The notes under the pieces: model-generated
Databases searched by the model: none
Told to the model about the DNA's origin: nothing
The model's input: only the letters and a program-made list of their open reading frames with translations
Assembly: GCA_958298945.1 (NCBI GenBank)
Contig: CATQJD010000001.1
Coordinates: 417,001 to 481,000 of the forward strand
Direction: 5' to 3'
DNA from: Atherix ibis
Taxonomy: Eukaryota; Arthropoda; Insecta; Diptera; Athericidae
Length of the DNA stretch: 64,000 nt
Made by a program: the position numbers and the translations under genes
Part shown: piece after piece, positions 12,310 through 22,936 of the stretch
Position numbering within the stretch: the first letter of the stretch is position 1
Layout: each line of letters opens with the position of its first letter

Positions 12310-12679
12310 TTAAACTGCTACCAAAATTTCTGATCTCGATGGTAGAACTTTTCGCTTCAAACAAAACACATTGCCTCGCACCCACTCTTCAAGACACCAT
12401 ATTTGTATTCGACTTTCAGCTGATATTTTCTCATATATTTCGGGTTGATATTTTAAGTCCAATCCGATTATGCAGTCATCGACGATATCTGCCACAATAA
12501 TGGTACGTCGATAGGTGTTTTCTCCAAATTTTACATCCACCCTTTTTCTCCTCGGACGAGTAATCAAGCGGTTTGTATTTTGATTGATTTTGCCCGAATA
12601 TGGGCTCTTGGCAAGTCGTCTTTTCATGTGACAACCGATAACTGTTCAAGATACTCTTGTATCCAGAGTTAATCGACAC
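12310..12679 (-). pseudogene. Gypsy aspartic protease fragment
   Basis: Frames 12679-12476 and 12627-12310 together resemble the gypsy protease region: a start like SINSGYKSILNS, the central VDVKFGENTYRRTIIVADI and the flap-distal DDCIIGLDL, equivalent to the I(L/I)G(L/M)D block of retroviral-type proteases. The catalytic DTGA/DSGA is not intact (INSGY). It continues into a stretch similar to 46081-46300. A frameshift separates the two parts. Confidence 0.6.
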
Positions 12680-12879
12680 TGTATTTTATAAATTTTATAT
12701 TTAGGGATCTCTCCATAACAGCCAGCAGACGTCCCTCGACCCTGGCATTTATTTGTTTTCCTGATTTATCTGTGCGGGCTTACGAGTTTGCGCGCGCAAC
12801 TCCTATACTTCCATTTTTACTGTTTGGTACCTTCGTATCGTCGCAGTTTGATCTTATGTTCAATCCACGGATTTGCCTT

Positions 12880-13110
12880 CGCCACGGATTCCAACTGTAA
12901 CTTGTATATTTACTTCAATCATAAGCTTCTCTTCTATTAGGCTGGCTCCAGCCATCACCCTCACTTCTTGGTGTACTTTGGATTCCAGATCTTCCTTGAG
13001 CCTACTTGGGAGTCTTTGAGAGACGCCACAACCTTTTGTTGCTGCTCCTCGTACATCGAAAGTTACCCTCTAGACGATGACTGTGTTCTTCTTGATGATA
13101 TCTTTGCTGC
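12880..13110 (-). pseudogene. Gypsy gag N-terminal fragment
   Basis: The minus strand reads LKEDLESKVHQEV and nearby HQEEHSHRLE-like charged sequence, which matches the FQDRLQEEVESKVNQVEEKV start of the gag frame at 45456-45758. The heptad-like Glu/Lys/Val pattern suggests a coiled coil. Several frames are needed to follow it, so it is decayed. Confidence 0.5.
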
Positions 13111-13745
13111 TCCTGTAGACACCGAATTATATTTTTGTTTTTAATAAAGTTTTACTCTTCATTGTATTTATTATAATTTATTTTTCTTCAGCTAGTTTTC
13201 ACCTTAAAACTGATCTCGTATGTATGTGCATAATACATTCTATAAATTTTTTTAAATGTTCAGTTTTTGCACGAAATTGTAGCATTGTTTTTTTTAAATT
13301 TTTTAATTAATATACGCTATAGAATATTTTTATATGCGATTTTTACTAATATTTCTCGTATGGTTAAAAAATAAACTTATTCGTATTAAACGGCAACGAC
13401 ACTGTTTTCCGTTTTCTAGCTTTTAATAAAAAAATTCACTTTTTGTCAAATACATGCGATTCTCATTATATGTTTTGCCCAATATGTTATTAATACACTG
13501 ATCATTTATATGAACGTGTAATACAAACACAACAAAAGATTATGCTGCTTCTAAAACTAAATTAAGCGTAGAGCATACATTTTGATTTTAAAACAAATTG
13601 GAATAAATTGTTAAGCTAAATTCCTTTATTTAGAATTTTAAATATGATTGGAAACCAACATTTATATTCAAGAAAACACTCACATCAAAAGAAGAAAAAT
13701 AATAAAAGTTGAAGGCTTATAAAACTAACCCAACAAAAAAAGGGG

Positions 13746-13928
13746 TTGAAGGCTTATAAAATTAATCTCCCGAATAATCAATCATTATTAGATCAGCTTT
13801 ACCGTGCACTGAATGAAACATTGGTCGAATTTTGGACTTTTCCACAGGCATTGCTGCCAAATGCAGCAAAACCAGAGGAGAAACAAAGACGAAGTTTAGT
13901 TGAGTTAAGCGTTTCCTATTTAACTTGA
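13746..13928 (+). other. Unassigned 60-codon ORF beside a small tandem duplication
   Basis: The frame reads LPNNQSLLDQLYRALNETLV, then EFWTFPQALLPNAAKPEEKQ, and looks more protein-like (mixed composition, few Ile/Asn/Lys runs) than random AT-rich DNA. Just upstream, GTTGAAGGCTTATAAAA is tandemly repeated near 13706-13760. I do not recognise the family. It could be an exon or retro-copy of another host gene, or a chance ORF. A perfect hairpin starts 10 bp downstream. Confidence 0.25.
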
Positions 13929-13938
13929 TATATATAAT

Positions 13939-14014
13939 GCGCTTGTAATAGTAGTATTTGCCTTAATTCCAGGAAAATCGCTGGAATTAAGGCAAATACT
14001 ACTATAACAAGCGC
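13939..14014. repeat. Near-perfect hairpin, 34-nt arms, 8-nt loop
   Basis: Left arm 13939-13972 (GCGCTTGTAATAGTAGTATT...) and right arm 13981-14014 are inverted copies with at most one mismatch; the loop is GAAAATCG. No TA or other target duplication flanks it. It is the longest clean palindrome in the window, 650 bp upstream of the second coding exon. Confidence 0.9.
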
Positions 14015-14661
14015 GATATTCAATGTTAGCAAAAGGTTTTCAATAAGTTCGTTTTATTCACAGCGAATAATAATCAATGAAATTACTTGTGTTTGTCAGC
14101 CTAAGCATCTATACATATATATTGTACATCCATTTCAAATATATACTTTTTTTTATGGATTTAAAATGTAGTTATTGTGATAAATTTATCATTTTGCGGC
14201 TCTAATTATTTTAATTGTGAAATTTATAATTAATTCTACGGAATATATAATTCAGTATGATACTTACTATATATACTATATAATTCAGAGTAAACAGAAC
14301 ATTTATGCTTTCGTTATAAAGACGTAACAGTAATGATATTCCTTGAATCTTCCTCAGTTAATTGTTTGTACAATCATTTGCAAAGCGATCACTATGATCA
14401 ATTACTGATCATATACTTATTTGAACGACTTTTGTTTCTCTTTGCGTAATTTTAAAAATGTCTTATATTTGTACGTAATATTTAGCATTCTTCTTATCAG
14501 TTGTCGATTGAGTGATACACTTTCACATGTTATTATGTAAATTTTCAAACTCGAGGTTTCAAGTCGTTATTAAGTAACTGTATTTTATGCAACACATACC
14601 TAAACATAAGTTTCTCCCAAATTGACAACTTAATTTTTAAAGTGCATTTAATAAATTTCAG

Positions 14662-15688
14662 GAGTCGGGCTCATTTCAATCATCAGCATATCCTATGTCA
14701 CCATTAGCTGGTGCAGCTACAATATCTTCTAAAAATAAAGAAAAGCTTTCAGATTCGCTTAAATCATGTAATGAAATCTTAAAGGAACTTTTTTCGAAAA
14801 AGCATTCTGGATATGCATGGCCCTTTTATAAGCCTGTGGATGCAGAATTATTGGGTCTTCATGATTATCATGACATTATAAAAAAGCCAATGGATTTAGG
14901 GACAGTAAAAAGGAAAATGGATAATCGAGAATATAAAAGTGCACCCGAATTCGCTGCCGACGTTAGACTAATTTTTACAAACTGTTACAAATACAATCCA
15001 CCTGATCATGACGTAGTCACAATGGGCAAGAAACTACAAGAAGTATTTGAGATGCGCTATTGTAGCATTCCGGATGAGCTATTTACGAACGCATCGTACA
15101 CAAAAAATGAGTCAGAATCATCGTCAGTTGGATCCAGTGACTCAGATGTTGGATCGAATTCTGATGAGGAAAGAAGTGCAACACTCAAGCTCCTTGAAGC
15201 AAAACTATTGGATTTGCAAGAAGAAATACGCAAGATAAGAGAAGAAGGTTCTTTAAAAAAGAAAGCCAAGAAGAAAATAAAAGAAAAGAAAAAAATTACT
15301 CCAACAAGTATAATTAATCTTCCAAACGATGGCAAGTTGTCTAGTGATTTGCAAACTCAAACGAGTATACAAGCGGCATCAAGTAGTGGGAAAGGCCTGG
15401 TACCTATGTCCGGAATATCATCTATTCCCGTATCATCTGCGGACACTACAATACCATTAACTACGAAAGGTACAAAGGTCAAAGGTCAACGTTGTCCCAA
15501 ACCTAATATATCTGGTACTGCACAAGCAAACAAAAGGTCGAAGTCAGCAGCCGTCCTTAGTGCACCACGTACACAAAATAAGAAAAAAATGAATCTACTT
15601 AATTTTGATTCAGAAGAGGAGGATACTGCGAAGCCTATGTCATATGACGAAAAACGTCAATTATCCCTAGACATTAATAAATTACCAG
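14662..15688 (+). CDS. fs(1)h: BET protein exon 2: bromodomain 2, linker, start of ET
   Basis: The exon starts after AATTTCAG (AG at 14660-14661) in phase 0 and ends before GT at 15689, phase 1 (CCA G|GT). The second bromodomain covers [20 protein letters not shown] to RYCSIPDE: the WPF shelf is in [12 protein letters not shown], the ZA loop in [20 protein letters not shown], and the acetyl-lysine-binding Asn in [11 protein letters not shown]. It is followed by a Ser/Asp/Glu run ([21 protein letters not shown]), equivalent to the phosphorylated N-terminal site of BET proteins, then a coiled-coil helix ([19 protein letters not shown]) and a Lys-rich nuclear-localisation-like tract. The 3' end encodes NFDSEEED and the first ET helix ([18 protein letters not shown]). 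All key residues are present. The first 11 codons ([11 protein letters not shown]) are less typical of the family. Confidence 0.95.
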
Positions 15689-15770
15689 GTAAATATGTTA
15701 TTTTGTCAATGCTGAAAATCATTCCTCCATTAGGTGAATATTTTGTATATTGTGTATTAAATGCTTTCAG
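15689..15770 (+). other. Intron 2 of the BET gene (82 bp)
   Basis: A GT at 15689 and an AG at 15769-15770 (TGCTTTCAG) define an 82-bp intron that splits the Gly codon of [10 protein letters not shown] inside the ET domain. It has a usual pyrimidine tract before the acceptor and no transposon sequence. Read-through in the same frame ends soon after. Confidence 0.92.
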
Positions 15771-15941
15771 GTGACAAACTAGGACGTGTTGTTCACATAA
15801 TACAGAGTAGAGAACCGTCATTAAGAGATTCCAATCCCGATGAAATAGAAATTGATTTTGAAACTCTCAAACCGTCAACGTTGAGGGAGCTGGAAAACTA
15901 TGTCGCATCATGTCTACGTAAAAAAACTCGTAAGCCTTACT
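15771..15941 (+). CDS. fs(1)h: BET protein exon 3: remainder of the ET domain
   Basis: The 171-nt exon joins in phase 1 to exon 2 and encodes [20 protein letters not shown], then [20 protein letters not shown] and [16 protein letters not shown]. This is the core of the extra-terminal domain, which recruits effectors such as NSD3 and JMJD6 in vertebrates through the acidic IEIDFE strand. The exon ends one base into a codon at 15941 before GTAAGT, a strong donor. Reading on would give [12 protein letters not shown] and a stop at 15980-15982, an intron-retention product lacking the conserved post-ET segment. The next exon in phase is 58702-58821. Confidence 0.95.
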
Positions 15942-16271
15942 GTAAGTTTAATAGAACGACACAAGTCAAAATTGCAATGTAGGAATTTTCGGTAACAGGG
16001 TAGCGATATTTTAAAAAAAATATATTTCACTTATTATTCGACTTTTATCGGCAAGAAATCATTGCTTAAATGAATTTACGAAATTAAAATAATAAATATG
16101 TATGCTCAATGCATTTCGCAATTTGAAAAAAATGTATGATACGTTAATCAGTAGTCAGCAATTGCGAAAATTAAAAACTAGATTTTTTAAATAACATTAT
16201 TCAAATTATAGCGAATTTCAGTCGATAAATAAATTTTTTTGTATTGCTGAATCATTGAAAGCCCGTTATAA

Positions 16272-16700
16272 TGGACTTATTGTAAATAAAGTAGGTAGAT
16301 AAATGTTATTAACAACACTACAAAAAATTACAAACTACAAGTAAAATATCATAAAGGATTTGTTGGCACATTTTGGGTACTTATGTGAGCAATTAGCCAT
16401 TACAAAAAATTTAATTGTTATGCAGCCCTAAAAAATATTAAGAACTCGTTTTCTGGTATTGCGACATCGAGTGGGTTTGCGGCAAGTATGAATACGACCT
16501 CGAGTTCGAATGCGGCTTTGGACATCCTATCGTCAAATGGCCTTTAGTGTCATGACGCTTCGAATTAACAGCTCAGTACTAATGTTACTTAAAATAACAA
16601 AAAGAGAACATCTGAGTACCAATGTTACTTAAAAAAATAGAAAATCGAGATTTTTTTCTAAAATAAAATTATGTTTTCAAAAAATGCAATTGAAAATAAT
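16272..16700 (+). repeat. Dispersed repeat X, copy 1
   Basis: It shares an ordered series of blocks with 18790-19100 and 37458-37805: an ACAACACTA...AAACTACAAGTAAAATAT start, a GGCACAT block, a TCTGGTATTGCGACATCGAG block, GCCTTTAGTGTC..GAAGCTT-like sequence and TACTAATGTTACTTA. No protein is recognisable in any frame. The 3' part continues into an AT-rich tail. Together with the partial copies at 19219-19300 this is a low-copy intronic repeat family of unknown class. Confidence 0.7.
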
Positions 16701-17284
16701 TGCTTAATTTCCGAATTTATACGCGTTTTATTTCGACACTGAAATGAACATATCAACACAAATAAATTTTATTAAAAATAACAGCGTAATTTACCAAACA
16801 GTTCATATTTGTGGATATAATGGGTATATCCAATATCTATTGTGTGTTCGTCTCACTCTTAAAGTGACACTTTTGCATGTTTACAAAGTCATTGAATAAA
16901 CTATTTATTTTTAAAGTAAATATGAATTATTAAGAAACGTTTTCTATTGTGAAATTCTACAAAGTTTAATAGATGACTGGTGGTTTGACAGTTAACCTTA
17001 TCGGTAGTTCTATCACTAAAACATCCGATATTATTTGTGATTACAAGTTAGTTTCTTAGTTTTTTAGTATAGTGTATGTATTTCATATCAATCCAACTTT
17101 TCGTATAATTGTCTTTTAGTATATTTTGAGTTTAAAGGAACTGGTGGCAAAGAATATTTATTTGCTTCGTCATATTCGCATGCCTGTTCGTCTTGCGACC
17201 TTTGAAAGGTATTAACTACATACTGATGTTACTTAATGTGCTTTAGCTTTTTAATGTCAAATGAAAGATACATATGTATGAATA

Positions 17285-17880
17285 CAATTTTGTCAGTTAT
17301 ATAACATAAAAGACAAATGTAGTTATACATGACAATATTACAGTGACAATTGTTGAAGTGCAAATTATTAAATACTATACTCGAAAACGAAATAGAATTT
17401 AATTATAAAAATAACTGCTTATAAGTATTTCATCATTAAGTCGTTAGCTTGCTATACTACCATATATGGGGTCGTGGAAACGCATCCTATTGAAGTATGT
17501 TCCGACGCTAATTCGCAAAGAACCACTATATTTTCATTCTATTTTAATTTCCTTATGACGTTATTGTTTCCTCAACATAATGTGCGGAAAAAAGAACTGG
17601 ACCTTTCCATCGGGAATATGGAAATTTTAATACCAGCTTTCGGAAGAGAAAACAAATCGTGGATAAACACTCGTATTGGTCAAAGTCACAACCTGTAATG
17701 GACACAATGGCCGCCTCCTAGGCAAAGCGTGGAACCGCACCAAAAAGCCTCGAAAATTAGCAGTACGATAGCTGCAGCGAACTGATCATCTGCTAAGCGA
17801 GAACAAGTGCACCAGCATCTCTTCATTTATCTTCTAATGCTTTCCACTCGCGATGTGCCAAAGAAATGCAATATAAGAAA
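17285..17880 (+). repeat. Dispersed repeat, inverted partner of 7860-8390
   Basis: Aligned to the reverse complement of 7860-8390 it preserves TGACAATTGTTGAAGT, CTACCATATATGGGGTCGTG, ACCAGCTTTCGGA and CGTATTGGTCAAAG. A 74-codon + ORF (17474-17698) lies inside but is not conserved in the partner, which argues against coding. The two copies face each other across exons 2 and 3 of the BET gene. Confidence 0.7.
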
Positions 17881-18789
17881 TTCCTTTAGCGCCAGTGCTT
17901 TCAATAAAAAGAATTTCAAATATATATTATTAATTAAATTTGAAATTATTTTTAATATGATTAATTTTATGCTTGGATCTTAATTGAAAATAAACAGCTG
18001 ATAAAATATAATTAGAAACTATAAAATATACAATATTAAGCTCTAGAACTTTATCAATAGGTTTTTCAGTTTTCATATATGATTATAATAATTTGGGCTA
18101 AAGTAGAAATTACTGTTAACATAGGACTGTCTATTTTATATGATTCTTTACCCATACATGTAGCTTTACCCCTAGATTGATAGTAAGATTATATTCTTTA
18201 CATATAGATTAAACGCAAAACAGTATATGGAAGATAAAATAAGTCTTTATTATAGACTTATCTACCCTGTGCGACTTATTTTCATTTTCATTATAAATAT
18301 ATTTATAATAAGCTAACATTTCTGTTGCGGATTTAAATCGTCTAGCTTCGTCATAAAAAAGCGTTAAGATAATTGAGTGTTGATATTGATTTCGTGTATT
18401 TCTATTATTTTAATGATGTTGTCTGCGAATTTTTACTTATTGATAGGATATTTTAGTTAATTGAAAATAAATCAACATATTTTAAATCAACATATAAGTA
18501 TTATAATTGCATAATATATTGTAAATAACATCGAATTTCAATAGACAACTATATTCAAAACTCCATTTTTTTTGCTAATATAGGTTTTTTTTATGGGGGT
18601 GATATGTTTTCAAATGCACTGCGCGGTCATACTTGAAATGTCGAAATTTTTCAATGTCAGTTGTATTCAGTAAGGTGCAAATTATTCATACATATAGGAA
18701 AGATACACGCATCAACAATATTGTATTTAATATTAATTATTTATAATTATTCTCAATGAAATTGATAAGTAATCGAATTTTTGACATTA

Positions 18790-19300
18790 GTTATTTGTAA
18801 ATAATATAGGTAAGTACGCCTTCCCCCCAACACTAAAAGAAATCTTTAACTGCAAGTAAAATAATATGAAGAATTCTTTGACTAATTTGAAGGACTTATG
18901 TCGGCAATTAGACATTGCAATTACGAAAATTTAATTGTATTACATCCCTTGCACTAAAATCTTAAGAATTTTGTCCTCTGGTATGGCGACATCGCGTGGT
19001 TTTGCAATTAGTACGCAAACAAACTAAAGTTCAAATGCAGCTTTAGCATCCTATCACCAAATGGTCTTTAGTATCGTGAAGCTTAGAAATTACTTCTTAA
19101 TAAATAAGTTTAACATAGATTTATCATTGAAAATAACCGCATAATTTTCCTAATTTATTATAAGGTTGTTTTGATTTTTCTATTCAACTATAAACAAATT
19201 TTGGCTTACACGGAAAATATTTTTGGTCTTTAGTGCCATGGCATTTAGAATTTATACGTCGGTACTAATGTGTAATGCGTTCATATCGCTTTCACTCTTT
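18790..19300 (+). repeat. Dispersed repeat X, copies 2 and 2b
   Basis: Bases 18820-19100 match copy 1 (CAACACTAAAAGAAATCTTT, TCTGGTATGGCGACATCG, AAATGGTCTTTAGT). A second partial unit begins at 19219 (GGTCTTTAGTGCCATGGC...GGTACTAATGT). Tail segments near 19118-19200 and 19477-19590 also resemble one another (GATTGAAAATAAC...TTTGATTTT.CTATTCAACT), so at least part of the family is repeated in tandem here. Confidence 0.6.
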
Positions 19301-19309
19301 CCGAAAACC

Positions 19310-19417
19310 ATATCCTTGAAGAGCATAGTTAATCCACCAGAAGACAAAGTTCGTTATTTAGGACTCTATATCGACAAACGCTTAATATTGACAACAATTG
19401 GCAGGAACAAATCTTAA
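19310..19417 (+). pseudogene. Jockey-type RT fragment
   Basis: The frame reads VNPPEDKVRYLGLYIDKRLI, the conserved block just C-terminal to the YADD catalytic site of Jockey-clade reverse transcriptases (typically KVKYLG..LD..L.W). It is a 30-codon scrap inside repeat X sequence, with no neighbouring RT motifs in the correct order. Confidence 0.6.
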
Positions 19418-20039
19418 GTAAAAATATTAGGAACAATTCTTAAATGAAAATACTAGGAACAAATCTATATATGAATATATGATTGAAAATAACAGTCTAA
19501 TTTACCGAATTTATATTATATAGTTTGCTTTGATTTTGCTATTCAACTTTTAAAAAGCTTAAGTTTATACGAAAAACATTTTTTTCAATTTTATTAGTCT
19601 CTGACATGTTAAAGATAGATTCCCAGCTGTCGTAAATTTTATGACTTTTCAATCCAAGGATTGCGCTAATAATTAATTAAAATCTGTTTCTTTGTTCAAG
19701 ATGTTAAAAAAGGCATAGCAAGTGGAATTTCCCATCCTGTAATGCTTCTTAAACTAGGATGATCTAAGTTTATTGTCTTCAGGAAATTATCTATTCCAGC
19801 GCTATTCTGCTGGAACCACATGTTATTTGCTCAATGTACAGTAATATAGTCTATAACCGGAAACAGTTATGCTTCTGACAAAAACCATTAAGCATAACCT
19901 CCACTCCAATTTTGCCTCTGAATCCCTGAATCAAATTGTATATTGTCATTTTAACAAAATCATAATGTTAGGATGACAATATATGCACCTGATATGATTG
20001 ATTTATTTATTATCACTTCTTTAATTACCTTAATTACAA

Positions 20040-20510
20040 TATTGAAACTCTCAAGGATTTAAACTCTGATAATAGTCTTGATTTGCTTATTCTTAATGCT
20101 AAGCCAATCTTAAAAACTTCTTATCTTAGACTTGTTAATGCAGAAATTGATTGAAACATATTTAGAAATTATGACCAATATATTGACTTAAAATGAATGT
20201 TGAAAATCAATGACGTAGTACCGAACCTCACTGCATGTACCTCAGCAATAAATTTTTTTGTCTAACTTAAGGACATACTTATAAATTATAAAAGAAATAC
20301 GACAGCGCAGTGCCCACCATTACGAATGTCTAGTTACAAACAGAAACTTACCCGACTACAACGTGAGCTGAACATAGAAATTAAAAAGTACTATAATGAT
20401 GTCGTTGACAGAGATGAGTCCGCAATTCACTAATGCATAACCTGGAAGCAGTTCGTTGAAATTTTTAGAACGAAAGGGAGTCTTAAATTAATAGTGGTTG
20501 CTATTTATTG
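20040..20510 (+). pseudogene. Jockey-type endonuclease/RT spacer fragment
   Basis: Frames read LKDLNSDNSLDLLILNAKP followed by RLVNAEIDWNIFRNYDQYID, which align with the endonuclease end of the 25169-29627 element (LLDLNSDHSPVLLVLDSQS ... RLINGPIDWELFKQYIDEH). The HSP motif His is changed to Asn here. Next comes KQKLTRLQRELNIEIKKYYN, matching KTKLNKLQKELHDEITKYN of the same element, just before its RT. It belongs to the same or a related family and is broken by stops. Confidence 0.65.
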
Positions 20511-20599
20511 AAAATGCAATGAGATATGTCTACATATATGTACTTCCTACATATAATTCTTATGTTTCCTTGATTATTTGATGTTTTTAGGTAGCGTTT

Positions 20600-21480
20600 C
20601 TTGCAATATCTGTGTATAAAACTTTGTTTTGCTTATTGCGGATGAGTTGTCGATTCTCTCCCCCCCCCCCTCATTTGTATCTTTATTTTTGCACCACTTA
20701 CCCTTATATCTTAGGTGAATATTTCGTCACCTAGGAAGTTTCCTCCTCTTGTCTCGTCTGTGACTATTGGCAGATCATGGTTGATTTTGTGAAACTCATG
20801 ATTTATTGCTGTAGCCTTATATAATTCAATCATTTAATTCATTGTATTTATATATAAGAACATATTGTATATTTTTTTCGGAACTACGTTCTTAGTATAG
20901 ATTATATTTTCTGTTATACAATAGTTTTTCGTATAATTCATATTGTTATTTTCATGCCAGTACTATTTGTATCGATTAGCATATGAATACTGGAGAAAAT
21001 GTTTCCCCGTAATCAATTCTAGGACGCTGACTACATCCGTTCACCATCCGTCGGTCTTTGTACTTGAATCTGCCTTCATGTCCAACCCCCCATTTTAAAT
21101 TTATTTCTTTTCGAGCTTACGGTATATCAACAAATTTTAAAAGCAGATTTGCATTAGCGATTGATATTCCATTCTTTACAACTTGAGTCTTGCATTGCCT
21201 CAGCAACTGCTGTCGGTTTTCCGTTATTACCACATTCTAAGTACATGACATAGCCAGAAAACTTATTTTTTTACGCTCTCGCGTAGCAGTTTGACATTCT
21301 CAATCATTTGATTGAATCATTAAATTATAGCATAATTTAAATCATTCGTAACTGTATGACCTGAGTCTCAATCTGACTACCTGTTTTACTTCATATGCTT
21401 AAAATTATAGCCATCCTTGTTTTGGTAATTTTATTCGCATCCGTTGCAGTTCCAATTTCTGCTTTACAGTGATCACAGTA
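20600..21480 (-). pseudogene. Ty1/copia reverse transcriptase relic
   Basis: On the minus strand, 21260-20900 reads (across stops) GKPTAVAEAMQDSSCKEW, then KFKMGG..HEGRFKYKDRRM, then VNGCSQRPRIDYGETFSPVF. These follow the copia RT order: the EP..Y.EAM...W start, KWVFKIK....KYKARLVAKG, then CSQ...IDY.ETFSPV. Continuing to about 20930, SIQIVLA fits the next helix. The catalytic YVDD block is not found. A poly-C run sits at 20660-20670. This is the only copia-type sequence I can support in the window. Confidence 0.65.
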
Positions 21481-21856
21481 TCTAAATATATTTGCATTTC
21501 CAATTATCACGGTGCATAATTTTCACTCAATCGATGCCAAAACACACAATGACACAATCGCTCAAGTTATTCAATGGGACTCAATGCAGCATTTAAGTAT
21601 TCGATTTAAAACAAATATTTTTCCTGTTAATACCGAGCAAGTTTACACTGAACAAACAATCGAAACAAACAGTGTATGATGTAATCTTTACGCGTTTTGC
21701 ATTTTTATTTTCTAACGACAATCCCAACTAAGTACAGGCCCGACGTAGGAAAGTTCACTTTCTTCCAAAAATTATCCAAAATGAAACACGACGTGGAATT
21801 GAGATGTAAACTGTTATGCTTTTGTATTTCCTCAAAAAACTTAAATAAAAAATCAA

Positions 21857-22072
21857 TTACGGACGTGAAGTTCTAGAGGATGATACAGATATATTAACTT
21901 GACTATCCATAAGACGATGGAGTGACAGGGCATGCTGGCAAGCTTTCTTTGTGGGATCGTACGGGCAATTCTTAAACTTGTAACTATCGCCTCCGCACCC
22001 AAACATAATTAAAAATTTCATGCCGTAAGGTATATTTAAATCTGGTGACAGTAAAGGTATTAACTTCCCCAA
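21857..22072 (-). pseudogene. Possible retroelement gag fragment
   Basis: A 71-codon minus-strand frame contains FGCGGDSYKFKNCPYDP, which loosely resembles a retroviral-type zinc knuckle (CxxC....H....C) with missing ligands. It lies between the copia relic and the left LTR of the gypsy element and could belong to either. This rests on one weak motif. Confidence 0.25.
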
Positions 22073-22330
22073 GGAACAAAATGTAGGCTAGGAAATGGAA
22101 ACTTAAAAAAATGGAAAAAATACGAAAAAAAGAAGAGAAAAAAATTTGCAAAACAGGAGAGAAAAAAAATGCTTACTTCATTAATTTTATAGTAACATTT
22201 AACCACAGAAAAAAACTATTTCCGCAACAAGAGTTCCTTTGTAAAAACATATAAGATTATGTGTTCCTTTTTTTCCGTGTTCTCTTTTTGTGTCTTCTTC
22301 CTTTCTTGATCACTTTGTAAACATTAAATT

Positions 22331-22936
22331 CAATAACAATCACACAAAAAGAAAAGGAAAGAAGTGAAACAAGAACAGGGAAATAAGACATTGTTTAATA
22401 CTTCCAAGCCTTTAATTTAAGAATCAAAAAAAAAAATTAAATGTAATAAAAAATGAGAACACAACGAATTGGGTAAATCGCACAAAATTGTTGTAATTCA
22501 CTTAGTATATCTGTTCCCGTTGCGTTTTGCTTTTAACCTCATTTAGTATTGATCTCATTTAACGTTCTTCGTTTTTTTTCTTATATTTTTTTTCCCTTCA
22601 TTGAAATTGCCTATAAGTTCTTTATTATCGAATGTTTCATTCCCTCGTCTTTTCTCTTATTTTCTTTATGGTAATTTCTAAATTATTCCACATTTTCGGT
22701 TATCTATATAGAAATTGATTCTATTTTTCCTTTACAACGTTTCATTAATTCTACGGTAAAATGAATTTCGGTTATTAAAATTTTTATTTAAAAAAAATTC
22801 TTTTAGTTTATTGACTATTAAATTTAAAAATATTCAAAACTGTACTTCCTCTCATTTATAACATTCTCTATGATAGATATTCAGAAATTATAATTTTTAT
22901 TTGTTGCATTTTATAAAATATTGTTTTTTTCGTACA
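22331..22936 (-). repeat. Left LTR-like repeat of the 22-30 kb gypsy element
   Basis: This 606-bp block matches 25085-25168 plus 29635-30190 almost end to end (GAGAACACAACGAATTGG, AAATCGCACAAAATTGTTGT, GATAGATATTCAGAAATTAT, TTGTTTTTTTCGTACA). The shared right edge ends ...GTACA, consistent with an antisense LTR that begins TGTAC. The left edge is less sharp. It is uninterrupted and shows what the other copy looked like before the Jockey insertion. Confidence 0.7.

Larger units (their letters stand above)
10060..13130 (-). mobile_element. Ty3/gypsy retrotransposon body, antisense, degenerate (copy 1)
   Basis: Read on the minus strand, the order is gag (13110-12880), aspartic protease (12680-12310), reverse transcriptase (12174-11430) and integrase (10710-10060), the gypsy order. 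Gag, protease, RT and integrase segments each resemble the copy at 45460-48440 on the opposite strand, so both belong to one family. Every domain has stops or frameshifts, and the RNase H part between 11430 and 10720 is not recognisable. A local tandem duplication (11926-12071) disrupts the protease-RT region. LTRs are not clearly seen. It is a dead insertion in intron 1 of the BET gene, antisense to it. Confidence 0.8.
1751..14661 (+). other. Intron 1 of the BET gene (12.9 kb)
   Basis: The intron is bounded by GT at 1751 and AG at 14660-14661, phase 0 on both sides. It is filled with transposon relics listed separately. Stretches where I see no gene are 1751-4050 (AT-rich; a tandem pair of about 18 bp at 2386-2422; short unassigned ORFs at 2777-2971 + and 2995-3327 -), 5160-5440 (with a TA run near 5397-5412), 6100-7490 (one hairpin), 9070-9580 and 13130-13740. 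A small additional exon encoding the basic residues that usually follow RRESGR in BET proteins could be hidden here; I did not find it. Confidence 0.8.

Noticed and set aside
15057..15335. 92-codon minus-strand ORF rich in Phe and Ser
   Set aside because: It is the complement of the acidic and Lys-rich linker of BET exon 2.
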